A stretch of DNA of 64,000 bases from Prochlorococcus sp. AG-402-O21 (GTDB lineage: Bacteria > Cyanobacteriota > Cyanobacteriia > PCC-6307 > Cyanobiaceae), in assembly GCA_003216375.1 (NCBI GenBank), contig QCIZ01000004.1:1-64000 (forward strand), written 5' to 3'. The notes beneath the pieces were generated by a model, which saw nothing but the letters and a program-made list of their open reading frames with translations, ran no database searches and was not told the origin of the DNA. Positions 45,640 to 54,553 of this stretch are shown here, piece after piece (the first letter of the stretch is position 1; each line of letters begins with the position of its first letter). The position numbers and the translations under genes are program-made.

Positions 45640-46128
45640 TCAGCGGTCGAAGCGCTGCTTTACGCGTGTGGCTTTGCCCACTCGCTCACGCAGATAGAAA
45701 AGCTTCGCTCTTCTTACTTTACCTCGGCGTTCAACCTTAATGGATGCAACTTGAGGACTGTGAACCAGAAAAATTCTTTCAACTCCTATCCCTTGAAAAA
45801 TTCGCCTTACTGTGATTGTTTGATGAATTCCTCCATGTCGCTTTGCTATTACAACACCTTCATAGGGCTGGACCCTTTCTTTATTACCTTCACTTATTCT
45901 GACTCCAACACGAACAGTATCTCCAACATAAATATCTGGAAGCTTTTTAGTTTGTTGTGCATCTTCAAAAGTTTTTATTATTTCTGCAGGAGAGAGCGTT
46001 TTGCTTAAAATTTTCTTTCCTTTAGGCTTTGTTTCAGAAGCATTTTTTACTCCAGAATCTTCTGGAGTACTTGATTTGTCTTCAACTTTTACCTCTTCTG
46101 ATGAGGGTTCTTTAGAATCAACTGACAT
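45640..46128 (-). CDS. rplS: 50S ribosomal protein L19
   Basis: L19 sits at the 30S-50S interface of the large subunit. From ATG 46128 the product is 162 residues; a TTG two codons upstream (46134) is possible. The L19 core starts near residue 45 and contains [42 protein letters not shown] and [17 protein letters not shown]. The first 45 residues are an acidic, Ser/Lys-rich extension beyond the usual 115-residue protein, as in other picocyanobacteria. Downstream on the same strand are tRNA-Trp, PSHCP, tRNA-Asp and gltX. Confidence 0.96.
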   Translation of the reverse strand: MSVDSKEPSSEEVKVEDKSSTPEDSGVKNASETKPKGKKILSKTLSPAEIIKTFEDAQQTKKLPDIYVGDTVRVGVRISEGNKERVQPYEGVVIAKRHGGIHQTITVRRIFQGIGVERIFLVHSPQVASIKVERRGKVRRAKLFYLRERVGKATRVKQRFDR

Positions 46129-46293
46129 CACCAATTACTCTTAATTTGACCGAACTTATATTGTAACCGCTTGTTTCTCAAATTAAAAATTTTTGATGCA
46201 TCTGAATTTTTTTATTCTTACCAGCTCATTACTTTTCCACTTGGCTTTTATTCAGCCATAGTTTGTACCTTAAGAAAAAATGAGTTTTTGAGC

Positions 46294-46328
46294 CTTTTCT
46301 TTAATATGGAAATTTTATTAAAGAAAAG
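46294..46328. repeat. 11-bp inverted repeat in the rplS/map spacer
   Basis: CTTTTCTTTAA (46294-46304) and TTAAAGAAAAG (46318-46328) are perfect inverted arms with a 13-nt loop. They lie in the 299-bp spacer (46129-46427) between divergent rplS and map, which otherwise holds no gene, only AT-rich DNA expected to contain both promoters. Confidence 0.35.
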
Positions 46329-46427
46329 AATTTCTTCAATAAAAATGTCCCTATCCATTTGATAAATTGCATATTATTAATTTGTTAATAACAGGCAAAT
46401 TTTGAGATTTTACTTTTTCCTTAAACA

Positions 46428-47267
46428 ATGAAACTTTTCTCTGATCTCCTTTCTTCATCAAATTCAAAAATTCCTGTTAATAATGGTCCTGTTATTAAAC
46501 AAAGGAGAGGAGTTGAAATTAAGTCTTCAAGAGAGATAGAAATTATGCGTAAATCTAGCAAAATAGTTGCAACTGTATTGAGTGAAATTAGAGAATTAGT
46601 TAAACCTGGAATGTCTACTTTGGATCTAGATAATTATGCAGAAAAACGAATAAGAGATCATGATGCCAAGCCAAGTTTTAAAGGATATCATGGCTTCCCA
46701 GGTAGTATATGTTCAAGCATAAACAATGAGGTTGTTCATGGAATACCAAGTAAGAAGAAAATTATTAATGATGGAGACTTACTTAAAGTAGATACGGGGG
46801 CTTTTTATAATGGTTACCATGGAGATAGTTGTATAACTATTTGTGTAGGAAATACTTCAGATGAAGCAATTGAACTAAGTAGAGTAGCAAAAGAAGCTTT
46901 GATGCTTGGAATAAAGCAAATTAGACCACAAAATAAACTTCTTGATATAGCAGGAGCGATAGAAGATTATGTGAAAGATAACGGTTGTAGTATTGTTGAG
47001 GATTATACGGGACATGGTGTAGGAAGGAATCTTCATGAAGAACCTTCGGTGTTTAATTTTAGAACTAATGATTTGCCAAATGTCACTCTTAGAGAAGGTA
47101 TGACTATTGCAGTGGAACCTATCATTAATCTAGGGTCAAAGTACTGCAAGACACTTCGTGATGGCTGGACAGTAATTACAAAAGATGGAAATCTATCTGC
47201 ACAGTGGGAGCATACTGTTTTGGTTACGAAGAATGGCTTTGAAATACTAACTGATAGAGGGGATTGA
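46428..47267 (+). CDS. map: Methionine aminopeptidase, type I
   Basis: Map removes the N-terminal methionine of new proteins. The 279-residue protein has a 30-residue N-terminal extension, then the core with [24 protein letters not shown], metal ligands in [29 protein letters not shown] and [12 protein letters not shown], and the final [12 protein letters not shown]. It diverges from rplS and converges on the SDR gene with 17 bp between. Confidence 0.95.
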   Translation: MKLFSDLLSSSNSKIPVNNGPVIKQRRGVEIKSSREIEIMRKSSKIVATVLSEIRELVKPGMSTLDLDNYAEKRIRDHDAKPSFKGYHGFPGSICSSINNEVVHGIPSKKKIINDGDLLKVDTGAFYNGYHGDSCITICVGNTSDEAIELSRVAKEALMLGIKQIRPQNKLLDIAGAIEDYVKDNGCSIVEDYTGHGVGRNLHEEPSVFNFRTNDLPNVTLREGMTIAVEPIINLGSKYCKTLRDGWTVITKDGNLSAQWEHTVLVTKNGFEILTDRGD

Positions 47268-47284
47268 TTATCTTCTTACAGTGA

Positions 47285-48037
47285 TCATTTTGAGTAAAGT
47301 TTCTTTATAAATCTTGAGTAATATATTCTAATTGATTCGATTAATGGCATTAAAAAATATGTTATAGGATTAGGAGATACTATAATTAAATAATCTTCTT
47401 TTTCTGCTTTTTGTATTATTTTTTTTGCTACAAATTCAGGGCTCAAAACTCCTTGTGGATTTAATTTTGATTTGAAAGGACCTAGTATTAATTTTTTGAT
47501 TATAAAACGGGATCTTTTTTCTATTAACAATTTACTTTTCTTTAAACTTACAAGCTCGCCTATTAGACGTTTTGTTATTTCATATACTGGACTAAAAGCT
47601 ATTTGGATTTCAGCTTCTGAAGTGTTTACCCATATTTCCTTTGAATTGTACTTGTTTAAATTATTATTAGACTGTGCTAATTCCTCAAACATTTCTATTA
47701 ATCTCCAATGACTAAGTGAGTTTATTTCTATCGCTTTATTTATTGCATTTGAATCAATCATTTCTTTTGGATTAAATCCATGGTTAAGTATTAAAATGTC
47801 AATATTAGCAAGGCTGTTTGAAAGGAGTTCTTCTTTCCCGCAGGACCAAGTGATCCACTCATTTGGTGCGCTTTCAAAAGACTTATTATTGGTTTTTTTG
47901 TTATGAGTTAAGCCAACTATATAAGCCCCTTTCCCTTTCAGTACTTCAATAAGAGACTTGCCAAGGCTTCCATTTGCGCCAGTTATGGCAATTTTTAAGC
48001 CCTTAAACCTTGAGTCTTCTGACAAGTTTTTCTTCAT
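47285..48037 (-). CDS. Short-chain dehydrogenase/reductase, substrate unknown
   Basis: The 250-residue protein has the NAD(P) loop ITGANGSLGKSLIEVL, the ILNHG strand and a catalytic-type triad: Ser in VNTSEAEIQ and Tyr/Lys in YEITKRLIG. The C-terminal part has a hydrophobic stretch (NPITYFLMPLIESIRIYYSRF) that could touch the membrane. No specific reaction can be named. It is convergent with map and divergent from the P-loop/DRTGG gene. Confidence 0.7.
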   Translation of the reverse strand: MKKNLSEDSRFKGLKIAITGANGSLGKSLIEVLKGKGAYIVGLTHNKKTNNKSFESAPNEWITWSCGKEELLSNSLANIDILILNHGFNPKEMIDSNAINKAIEINSLSHWRLIEMFEELAQSNNNLNKYNSKEIWVNTSEAEIQIAFSPVYEITKRLIGELVSLKKSKLLIEKRSRFIIKKLILGPFKSKLNPQGVLSPEFVAKKIIQKAEKEDYLIIVSPNPITYFLMPLIESIRIYYSRFIKKLYSK

Positions 48038-48186
48038 TGAGTTGAGTTGATTGTATCTCTTGCTAAAAATTACGAATTGTTAGAGAGTTTTTGTCTAATT
48101 AGAATTTTATAAGGATTTAGTGTTGAGAACTTTTTCAAAAAGCCTAAACTTATAAAGTTATTAATCTCACATCAGGTCTTTAATTA

Positions 48187-49278
48187 ATGAGCAAGACCTT
48201 TCTGATTGGATCATGTGAACCATTTAGCGGTAAATCAGCATTAGTTCTTGGCTTAGCAAGAAATTTAATTGCTTCAAATCATTTGGTTAGATTTGGTAAA
48301 CCTTTAGCTACAAGCCTTGAATTAAATGTCTCTGAAAGAGGAGACATTCAAGATATGGTTGATGATGATGTCAGGTTCGTTGGAGAGACATTGAAATTAG
48401 CTGTTGAAAATTTAATTCCTTCTATTCAATACTTGGCTGCTTCTACTGCTAGCACGAGGATTAAATCTAAGGTCTTAGACCCCGGGATTAAATTTGATGA
48501 GTTCAAGCTATCTCTTGATTCTTCTGGTGAGGTAATCAATATCCTTGAAGCAGCAGGTAGCTTACATGAGGGACTCTTGTATGGATTAAGTCTCAGTCAA
48601 CTTGCTAAAGGTTTAAATGCTAAAGTTTTACTCGCTCATTTTTGGCAAGATAGTAGAAGTGTTGAAGCTTTATTGGAGGCTAAGAATCAACTTGGAGATC
48701 ATTTAAGTGGTGTTGTCTTAAATGCTGTTAACCCTGATCAAATCAAAGATATTAAAGAAAATATAGTCCCTTCTCTTAAGTCACTAGGTTTAGATGTCTT
48801 TGGGGTGATGCCTAGGTCCCCTTTGTTGAGGAGTGTCACTGTTGAAGAATTGGTGAGACGTTTAAATGCTCGAGTTGTTTGTTGCTCTGACAGGCTTGAG
48901 TTAATGGTTGAAACATTGAGTATAGGTGCGATGAGTGTTAATTCTGCAATGGAGTTTTTTAGAAGAAGGCGCAATATGGCAGTAGTTACTGGAGCAGATC
49001 GAACGGATATCCAATTAGCGGCTTTAGAAGCTTCTACTCAATGTCTAATATTGACAGGTGCTGGAGAACCACTACCACAATTAATTAATAGATCAGAAGA
49101 GTTAGATGTTCCATTGCTAAAAGTTGATAGAGATACGCTTTCAACAGTTGAGGTTATCGAGCAAGCATTTGGTCATGTTCGTCTTCATGAAACAGTCAAA
49201 GCTACTTATGCTTTTCGTTTGGTTCAAGAACATTGTGATCTTGATCGAATCTTTAAAACTTTAGGAATTTCTTCATGA
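48187..49278 (+). CDS. P-loop BioD-like / DRTGG-domain protein
   Basis: The 363-residue protein has an N-terminal P-loop domain related to dethiobiotin synthetase (GSCEPFSGKSALVLGLARNL, Walker A near residues 8-18) and a C-terminal DRTGG domain (about 220-330, with AVVTGADRTDIQLAALE). The same layout forms the N-terminal regulatory part of long phosphotransacetylases, but no Pta catalytic domain is present. The role is unknown; DRTGG domains often sense ligands. A DprA/SLOG-like gene follows 39 bp downstream. Confidence 0.7.
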   Translation: MSKTFLIGSCEPFSGKSALVLGLARNLIASNHLVRFGKPLATSLELNVSERGDIQDMVDDDVRFVGETLKLAVENLIPSIQYLAASTASTRIKSKVLDPGIKFDEFKLSLDSSGEVINILEAAGSLHEGLLYGLSLSQLAKGLNAKVLLAHFWQDSRSVEALLEAKNQLGDHLSGVVLNAVNPDQIKDIKENIVPSLKSLGLDVFGVMPRSPLLRSVTVEELVRRLNARVVCCSDRLELMVETLSIGAMSVNSAMEFFRRRRNMAVVTGADRTDIQLAALEASTQCLILTGAGEPLPQLINRSEELDVPLLKVDRDTLSTVEVIEQAFGHVRLHETVKATYAFRLVQEHCDLDRIFKTLGISS

Positions 49279-49317
49279 GTTCATGAACAGTGCTACCTTT
49301 AAATTATCTGAATTAGG

Positions 49318-49836
49318 ATGTCCTTGAGTCGATCACTCGATCTTCCTGCATTGGGACGAGTTGATACTCTCGCTCAGGAATTAGCCTTGTTAAAAAACGA
49401 GGGGAAAAGAAGAATTGCTTTTTTAGGGAGCAGACATGTGCCGGTCGTTTCGATCCATATAGTCGAATTAATAGCCCGGTCTTTAGCTCAAGAAGGTCAT
49501 TCGATAATCACATCAGGCTCTCAAGGGGTCAATGCGGCAGTAATTCGAGCCGTTCTTGAGGTTAACCCCTCTCTCTTAACTGTTTTATTGCCTCAATCTC
49601 TTGATAGGCAGACTGCAGAGGTTAAGGATCTTCTTGGGAGTGTATTACATTTAATAGAAAAAGAAGAAAATAATGATTTACCTTTGCCAATGGCAAGCAG
49701 TCTTTGTAATCAAGAAATTATTAATAGATGTGATCAATTGATTTGTTTCGCATTCCATGACAGTGAAACACTATTGAGTAGTTGCCATAGTGCTGAAGAT
49801 ATGGGAAAAATTGTGAGTCTTATGTTTTTTGATTGA
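49318..49836 (+). CDS. SLOG/DprA-like Rossmann protein
   Basis: The 172-residue protein resembles the Rossmann core of DprA or LOG/SLOG proteins: RRIAFLGSRHVPVVSIHIVELIARSLAQEGHSIITSGSQGVNAAVIRAVLE shape, where a ligand-binding G-S-x-G strand follows. It lacks the N-terminal SAM and C-terminal winged-helix parts of full DprA, so a recombination-mediator role is doubtful and nucleotide-ligand sensing or hydrolysis is equally possible. The stop codon lies in a hairpin terminator. It is 39 bp after the DRTGG gene. Confidence 0.6.
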   Translation: MSLSRSLDLPALGRVDTLAQELALLKNEGKRRIAFLGSRHVPVVSIHIVELIARSLAQEGHSIITSGSQGVNAAVIRAVLEVNPSLLTVLLPQSLDRQTAEVKDLLGSVLHLIEKEENNDLPLPMASSLCNQEIINRCDQLICFAFHDSETLLSSCHSAEDMGKIVSLMFFD

Positions 49837-49864
49837 TAGATAATCAAAAATGATTATCTATTTG
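49836..49864 (+). terminator. Rho-independent terminator after the SLOG gene
   Basis: TAGATAATCA (49837-49846) and TGATTATCTA (49851-49860) form a perfect 10-bp stem, 11 with the flanking A-T pair, around an AAAA loop, followed by TTTG and a later T-run. It begins at the stop codon, so it likely ends the 48187-49836 transcript. Confidence 0.65.
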
Positions 49865-49959
49865 TAGATATTTTTTAAGCCTACAAAATATCTTTTAAGT
49901 ATTTTTTTAAGCAATTTGTACTTTTGTTCATAAAATGATGGTATTAAACTGAAATTCTT

Positions 49960-50457
49960 ATGCCTTCTTCTTATTCTTTTGATGTAGTTTCAGAATTTGA
50001 TCAGCAGGAATTAGTAAATGCTATTGACCAGTTGAGAAGAGAAGTTGATCAAAGATATGATCTTAAAGATTCAAAGACTAAAATAGATATTCAAGAAAGT
50101 GAATTATCTATTGTTTCTCTTAGCGATATGACAATCCAAGCCGTAAAAGATATCTTGTTACAGAAGGCTACTAAAAGAAATTTATCATTAAAGATTTTTG
50201 ATTTTCAAAAGATTGAAACAATTGGTGGAAATATGGTAATGCAAAATATTTTGTTAAAAAAAGGATTGTCTCAAGAAATTGCAAAAAAATTAAGTAAGTT
50301 GGTTCGAGATAACATAAAGAAAGTTACTGTCTCAATACAAGGAGAAAGCTTAAGAATTACTAGTAAAAACAAAAATGATTTGCAAACTGCAATTAATTTG
50401 CTTAAGAAACAGGAAGATGATTTGGATATAGCTCTCCAATTTGAAAATTATAGATAG
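49960..50457 (+). CDS. yajQ: YajQ-family nucleotide-binding protein
   Basis: The 165-residue protein matches YajQ/UPF0234 over its length: MPSSYSFDVVSEFDQQELVNAID start, REVDQRYDLKDSKTKI and FQKIETIGGNMVMQNILLKKGLSQEIAKKL. YajQ proteins bind RNA or nucleotides and, in some proteobacteria, cyclic di-GMP. Role in cyanobacteria is unknown. It stands after the terminator at 49.8 kb and 41 bp before a 64-residue gene. Confidence 0.93.
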   Translation: MPSSYSFDVVSEFDQQELVNAIDQLRREVDQRYDLKDSKTKIDIQESELSIVSLSDMTIQAVKDILLQKATKRNLSLKIFDFQKIETIGGNMVMQNILLKKGLSQEIAKKLSKLVRDNIKKVTVSIQGESLRITSKNKNDLQTAINLLKKQEDDLDIALQFENYR

Positions 50458-50498
50458 TAAATGAATAATTAAAAACTTTAATTGCTATTGTTCTTATT

Positions 50499-50693
50499 AT
50501 GGAAAAATTAATACAAAAACTTGCTAAAAAAGCAATTGAATTTTCTAATAATTCAAGAAAAGAATTGGAAAGAACATGTTGGATGATTGTTCATGAACAT
50601 AAGCATGGAGCGATGCCAACAGAATATGATATTAGAGAGATTGATGAAGAACTTTATTTGGAGGTTTTAAGAACTGCTAAAGAGATGATTTAG
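50499..50693 (+). CDS. Conserved small protein, 64 residues, function unknown
   Basis: An ATG at 50499 opens a 64-residue helical, mildly basic-then-acidic protein (MEKLIQKLAKKAIEFSNNSR, later EYDIREIDEELYLEVLRTAK). It has no signal or span. Gene length, the spacing after yajQ (41 bp) and balanced codon use suggest a true gene. I do not recognise the family. Confidence 0.5.
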   Translation: MEKLIQKLAKKAIEFSNNSRKELERTCWMIVHEHKHGAMPTEYDIREIDEELYLEVLRTAKEMI

Positions 50694-50831
50694 GTAAAAG
50701 AGATTTATTTCTTTATTTATAAAAGAATTCTTCTTGATCAATATTAAAAAATAAGGTAATTATTTTTTCTATCTAACAAACTTCACAATATTCTCTAAAT
50801 CAACATAAAATTATTTCAAATAAATTTTCTT

Positions 50832-51638
50832 ATGACAACTCCATTTCGTAATGTGACTCCGAATGGACCTGGTGGCACAACAACTCTTCTACTAGTCCTC
50901 TCCTTTACTGGCTTTTTACTACTTACTCAAGCATTTTTTGTTGTTCCTGCTGGGCAGGTTTCAGTCGTGACAACATTAGGTAAAGTAAGTGGAGGATCTC
51001 GTAAGCCTGGTCTGAATTTCAAAGTTCCTTTTGTTCAAAACACTTACCCTTTCAATGTTCAGACTCAAGTTAGACCTGAAAAGTTTGATTCATTAACTAA
51101 AGATTTGCAGGTTATCTCTGCTACTGCAACTGTAAAATATGCGTTAAAACCTAGCGAAGCTGGAAGAGTATTTAAAACGATTTCATATAATGATAGAGAG
51201 ATTTATAACAGGATTATTCAACCTTCACTTTTGAAAGCTCTTAAGTCAGTCTTTTCAAAGTATGAGTTGGTAACTATTGCTAGTTCTTGGAGTGATATTT
51301 CAGAATTAGTTGAAGAAACGGTGGCAGACGAACTCAACAAGTTTGACTACGTAGATGTTCAATCTCTTGATTTAACTGGTTTAACAATTGCAGATGAGTA
51401 TCGAGCAGCAATTGAAGAAAAACAAATTGCTGAACAAAAACTATTAAGAGCTCAAACTGAAGTTAAAATAGCCGAGCAAGAAGCTCTGAGATATGACACA
51501 TTAAACAAAAGTCTTGATGATCAAGTTCTTTTTAAATTGTTTTTAGATAAATGGAATGGTGAAACGCAAGTAGTTCCTTCCTTACCAGGTAATACCTCAG
51601 GAAATGTCCCGGTTATTGTAGGTGGAAGAAATAGATAG
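50832..51638 (+). CDS. Band-7/SPFH (prohibitin-like) membrane protein
   Basis: The 268-residue protein has an N-terminal span (TTTLLLVLSFTGFLLLTQAFFVV), then the Band-7 domain starting VPAGQVSVVTTLGKVSGGSR and a coiled-coil (AIEEKQIAEQKLLRAQTEVKIAEQEALRYD) characteristic of prohibitin/HflC. Such proteins form large membrane ring complexes and regulate membrane proteases. It ends 15 bp before a strong bidirectional terminator shared with hemL. Confidence 0.85.
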   Translation: MTTPFRNVTPNGPGGTTTLLLVLSFTGFLLLTQAFFVVPAGQVSVVTTLGKVSGGSRKPGLNFKVPFVQNTYPFNVQTQVRPEKFDSLTKDLQVISATATVKYALKPSEAGRVFKTISYNDREIYNRIIQPSLLKALKSVFSKYELVTIASSWSDISELVEETVADELNKFDYVDVQSLDLTGLTIADEYRAAIEEKQIAEQKLLRAQTEVKIAEQEALRYDTLNKSLDDQVLFKLFLDKWNGETQVVPSLPGNTSGNVPVIVGGRNR

Positions 51639-51653
51639 TAATTAAAAATCCCT

Positions 51654-51695
51654 AAAAAAGTCCAATTCAAATTTTATTTGAATTGGACTTTTTTT
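51654..51695. terminator. Bidirectional Rho-independent terminator, 18-bp perfect stem
   Basis: An 18-bp perfect inverted repeat (51654-51671 and 51677-51694) with a TTTTA loop has A-runs on one side and T-runs on the other, so RNA from either strand gives a stem ending in a U-run. It separates the convergent Band-7 gene and hemL; its right end abuts the hemL stop codon. Confidence 0.9.
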
Positions 51696-52992
51696 ATGAG
51701 ATTTCAGCGAAGATTTCTTGAAAAGCTTTTATTGTCGCATTTATATCATCCTCAGAATGAGCAAGTGATGTAAAACCAGCTTCAAATGCACTTGGAGCTA
51801 GGTAAACACCCTTCTGAAGCATCAGTCTATGAATTTTACTGAATAGTTCAGTGTTAGCAGATTTGGCTTCCTCAAAGTTCCTAACAGGGCCTTCACATAA
51901 GTAAAAACCGAACATAGCGCTAATGCTCTGACCATGAATGGGAATATTTGATTCTTTAGCAGCAGTGAGGATCCCATCCAAAAGCTTTTTCGTAATAGCT
52001 TCTAATTTTTCATATGTTCCTTCTTGTTTAAGCAGTTCAAGAGTTTTAATACCTGCTGTCATGGCAAGAGGATTTCCGCTCAAAGTACCTGCTTGATACA
52101 TTGGCCCGGATGGGGAGACCATTGACATGATTTCTTTACGGCCTCCATAAGCTCCTACTGGAAGGCCGCCACCAATTACTTTCCCCATAGTCGTCAAATC
52201 AGGAGTAACTCCAAAACGCTCTTGTGCTCCTCCATAGCTGATTCGAAAACCAGTCATTACCTCATCAAAAACCAAAAGAGCACCGTTTTCTTGAGTTACC
52301 TCTCTTAATCCTTCTAAAAATCCTGGCTCAGGTGTTATGAAGCCTGCATTCCCCACAACAGGCTCCAGTATGACTCCTGAAATAGCATCAGGATTTTCAG
52401 CAAATAGTTCTTTGACTGCTTCAAGATCGTTGTAAGGGGCAGTAAGAGTATTAGCTGTTGTACTCCTTGGAACACCCGGTGAGTCTGGCAGGCCGAGTGT
52501 TGCTACGCCTGAGCCTGCCTTCACTAAAAACATATCTGCATGTCCGTGATAGCAGCCCTCAAACTTGATAACTTTATCTCTTCCAGTGAAGGCTCTCATT
52601 AAACGAAGAACAGCCATACATGCTTCAGTACCACTGTTGACGAAGCGGACCATTTCAACGCTCGGCACGGCATCTATAACCATTTCAGCGAGTTGGTTTT
52701 CCAGAACACAAGGCGCTCCGAAGCTCGTACCTTTTTCAAGTGTTTCTTGAAGGGCTGCTATTACCTCAGGGTGAGCATGGCCACAAATCGCAGGCCCCCA
52801 GCTGCCTACATAGTCGATGTATCTGTTGCCATCAACATCCCAAGCATAGGGACCTTTAACTCGATCAAAAACGATTGGATCCCCTTCAACAGATTTGAAA
52901 GCTCTTACAGGTGAACTGACTCCACCAGGCATTAAATTCTTGGCAGAGCCAAAAATCTCTTCAGATCTTTTTGTGTTCAACGCGTCTGTCAC
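51694..52992 (-). CDS. hemL: Glutamate-1-semialdehyde 2,1-aminomutase
   Basis: HemL is a PLP enzyme that converts glutamate-1-semialdehyde to 5-aminolevulinate, the start of tetrapyrrole synthesis. The 432-residue protein has [37 protein letters not shown], the PLP Asp region [15 protein letters not shown], and the Schiff-base lysine in [17 protein letters not shown]. The start is GTG at 52992, with GAGG 8 bp upstream. A 10-codon upstream frame ends 6 bp before this start. It ends at the bidirectional terminator. Confidence 0.97.
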   Translation of the reverse strand: MTDALNTKRSEEIFGSAKNLMPGGVSSPVRAFKSVEGDPIVFDRVKGPYAWDVDGNRYIDYVGSWGPAICGHAHPEVIAALQETLEKGTSFGAPCVLENQLAEMVIDAVPSVEMVRFVNSGTEACMAVLRLMRAFTGRDKVIKFEGCYHGHADMFLVKAGSGVATLGLPDSPGVPRSTTANTLTAPYNDLEAVKELFAENPDAISGVILEPVVGNAGFITPEPGFLEGLREVTQENGALLVFDEVMTGFRISYGGAQERFGVTPDLTTMGKVIGGGLPVGAYGGRKEIMSMVSPSGPMYQAGTLSGNPLAMTAGIKTLELLKQEGTYEKLEAITKKLLDGILTAAKESNIPIHGQSISAMFGFYLCEGPVRNFEEAKSANTELFSKIHRLMLQKGVYLAPSAFEAGFTSLAHSEDDINATIKAFQEIFAEIS

Positions 52993-52998
52993 AGCACC

Positions 52999-53031
52999 TC
53001 AGCTAATGAGCTCATAAACACAGTCAGCCAT
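52999..53031 (-). other. Possible 10-codon upstream ORF before hemL
   Basis: ATG at 53031 opens MADCVYELIS and stops with TGA at 52999-53001, 6 bp before the GTG start of hemL. The stop overlaps the AGGTG that would be the hemL ribosome binding site, so translation could couple to or block hemL. It may be chance; whether hemL transcription starts upstream of 53031 is unknown. Confidence 0.25.
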
Positions 53032-53262
53032 AATGGCCTAAAAGTGACTGATTCGTCTAAATTTTTGAATCTGTTCAGCATCTGGTTATTTTTTTTTAAT
53101 GTTTAAAAGATCTATATTCCTCATTGAGCTTAATCATAAAAACAAGTGGCAGACAAGCTTTCTTTGAGGTGATGCCCTTTGAAATCAAAAATTTTTAGCT
53201 AATTGTAAATATTTTATTTGTTAATTCTGTGATGATTTGAAAATAGAAAAAAACCTGATTTT

Positions 53263-54090
53263 TTAAAAGAAAAATTCATTTTCAGTCTCTGATGGAGGCC
53301 AGCTAATGTCGACAACTACAGGCGCATGATCACTGGGCTTTTCTCTAGATCTTGGTTCTTTGTCGATCCAGCAACTATTGGCACAACTAAGAATATCTTC
53401 TGTTAAATAAATATGATCGATTCGCCAACCCTTGTCCCTTTCCCAGGCTGAATGGCGATAATCCCACCAAGACCAATTTTTCTCTCCAGGCTCGAATATT
53501 CTAAAAGCATCTTCTAATTCCCCTCCTAAAGCATCTTTAAGTAATTTTCTCTCTTTAGAAGAAGCCATTATTGTTTCTCTATATTTAGTTGGTGTATGTA
53601 TATCTCTATCTTCAGGGGCAATATTAAAGTCTCCTAGTAAACATATAGGTGTATTATTTGAATTTAAAGTCCTTAGATAAAGCTTTAGACATTTTATCCA
53701 TTGCTCTTTATAAATAAATTTATCTGAATCTAATGCTGATCCATTTGGAACATAAACATTGATGATTCTAATATCATTAATTTCAGCGCTTATAATTCTT
53801 TTTTGCTGACTTATTATAGAGGAATCTTTGTAGTCAGAGATTACAGGCTCAAAACCAATCTTTATATCACTAATTGGAAAGCGACTTATTATTGCTACTC
53901 CATTGTATGACTTTTGCCCAGAGATTGATACTTCATATCCAAGTTCTAAAAAAATTTCAATTGGGAAGAATTGATCTTCTGTCTTTGTTTCTTGTAGGCA
54001 AAGTATGTCAACCTTATTTGTGATGAGCCACTCTTTGACGTGATCTATTCTTGATCGAATAGAATTTACATTCCAAGTTGCAACAAGCAA
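53263..54090 (-). CDS. xth: Exodeoxyribonuclease III (Xth family)
   Basis: Xth is an AP endonuclease and 3'-5' exonuclease for base excision repair. The 275-residue protein has the endonuclease/exonuclease/phosphatase fold: VATWNVNSIRSRIDHVKEWL, LCLQETKTEDQFFP with the metal Glu, ICLLGDFNIAPEDRDI and the catalytic His in SDHAPVVVDI. The start is TTG at 54090; no ATG is near. The spacer upstream of hemL (52993-53262) holds no gene other than the possible uORF. Confidence 0.93.
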   Translation of the reverse strand: MLVATWNVNSIRSRIDHVKEWLITNKVDILCLQETKTEDQFFPIEIFLELGYEVSISGQKSYNGVAIISRFPISDIKIGFEPVISDYKDSSIISQQKRIISAEINDIRIINVYVPNGSALDSDKFIYKEQWIKCLKLYLRTLNSNNTPICLLGDFNIAPEDRDIHTPTKYRETIMASSKERKLLKDALGGELEDAFRIFEPGEKNWSWWDYRHSAWERDKGWRIDHIYLTEDILSCANSCWIDKEPRSREKPSDHAPVVVDISWPPSETENEFFF

Positions 54091-54147
54091 GACTTTAATT
54101 TTTATTGCTTAAGTTATTATCATGTAAATTCAGACGAAAGTTTAGTT

Positions 54148-54483
54148 TTGAATAAAACTCCACGTTTTTTTCATAGTCAATTTTTTTTGGCTTTCGCTTG
54201 TTTCATACCAATTTTAATTACGGCAGAACAAGTTATTTCTTCTTTAAGGACAACAAAAATTTCGGAAATAAAAAATTATTCAACTGATGAGAAAAGAGAT
54301 ATTTATAGTACTTTTGATTCAGAAGATCAAATCGATCAAGGTTTACCTATTGATCCATTTGATTTGATGAATCGTCTTAAACAAGCAGAAGCTATGGATG
54401 ATGCCACAACTCCATCAGATGCACTTGATGAAGCACTCAATGCCTTTGATCAGTCAGCGTACGAAAATGTCCCAAATGAATAA
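54148..54483 (+). CDS. Exported acidic protein of unknown function
   Basis: The 111-residue product from a TTG at 54148 has a basic start (MNKTPRFFHSQ), a hydrophobic stretch (FFLAFACFIPILITA) as signal or anchor, and a mature acidic, Asp/Glu/Asn-rich part with DPFDLMNRLKQAEAMDDATTP. No domain is recognised. It lies between xth (divergent) and the 213-residue gene. Confidence 0.5.
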   Translation: MNKTPRFFHSQFFLAFACFIPILITAEQVISSLRTTKISEIKNYSTDEKRDIYSTFDSEDQIDQGLPIDPFDLMNRLKQAEAMDDATTPSDALDEALNAFDQSAYENVPNE

Positions 54484-54553
54484 AATCCCAAAAAGTATTT
54501 ATCGGATTTTGGTAAATTTAAAATTAGACACATATGGTCCATTTATTAAATAG

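Noticed and set aside
45640..45660. GAGG/CCTC hairpin near the rplS stop as terminator
   Set aside because: Stem is only four pairs with no T-run on the minus strand.
45619..46008. Plus-strand frame of 129 codons
   Set aside because: It is antisense to rplS, has Cys/Tyr-rich low-quality composition and no family features.
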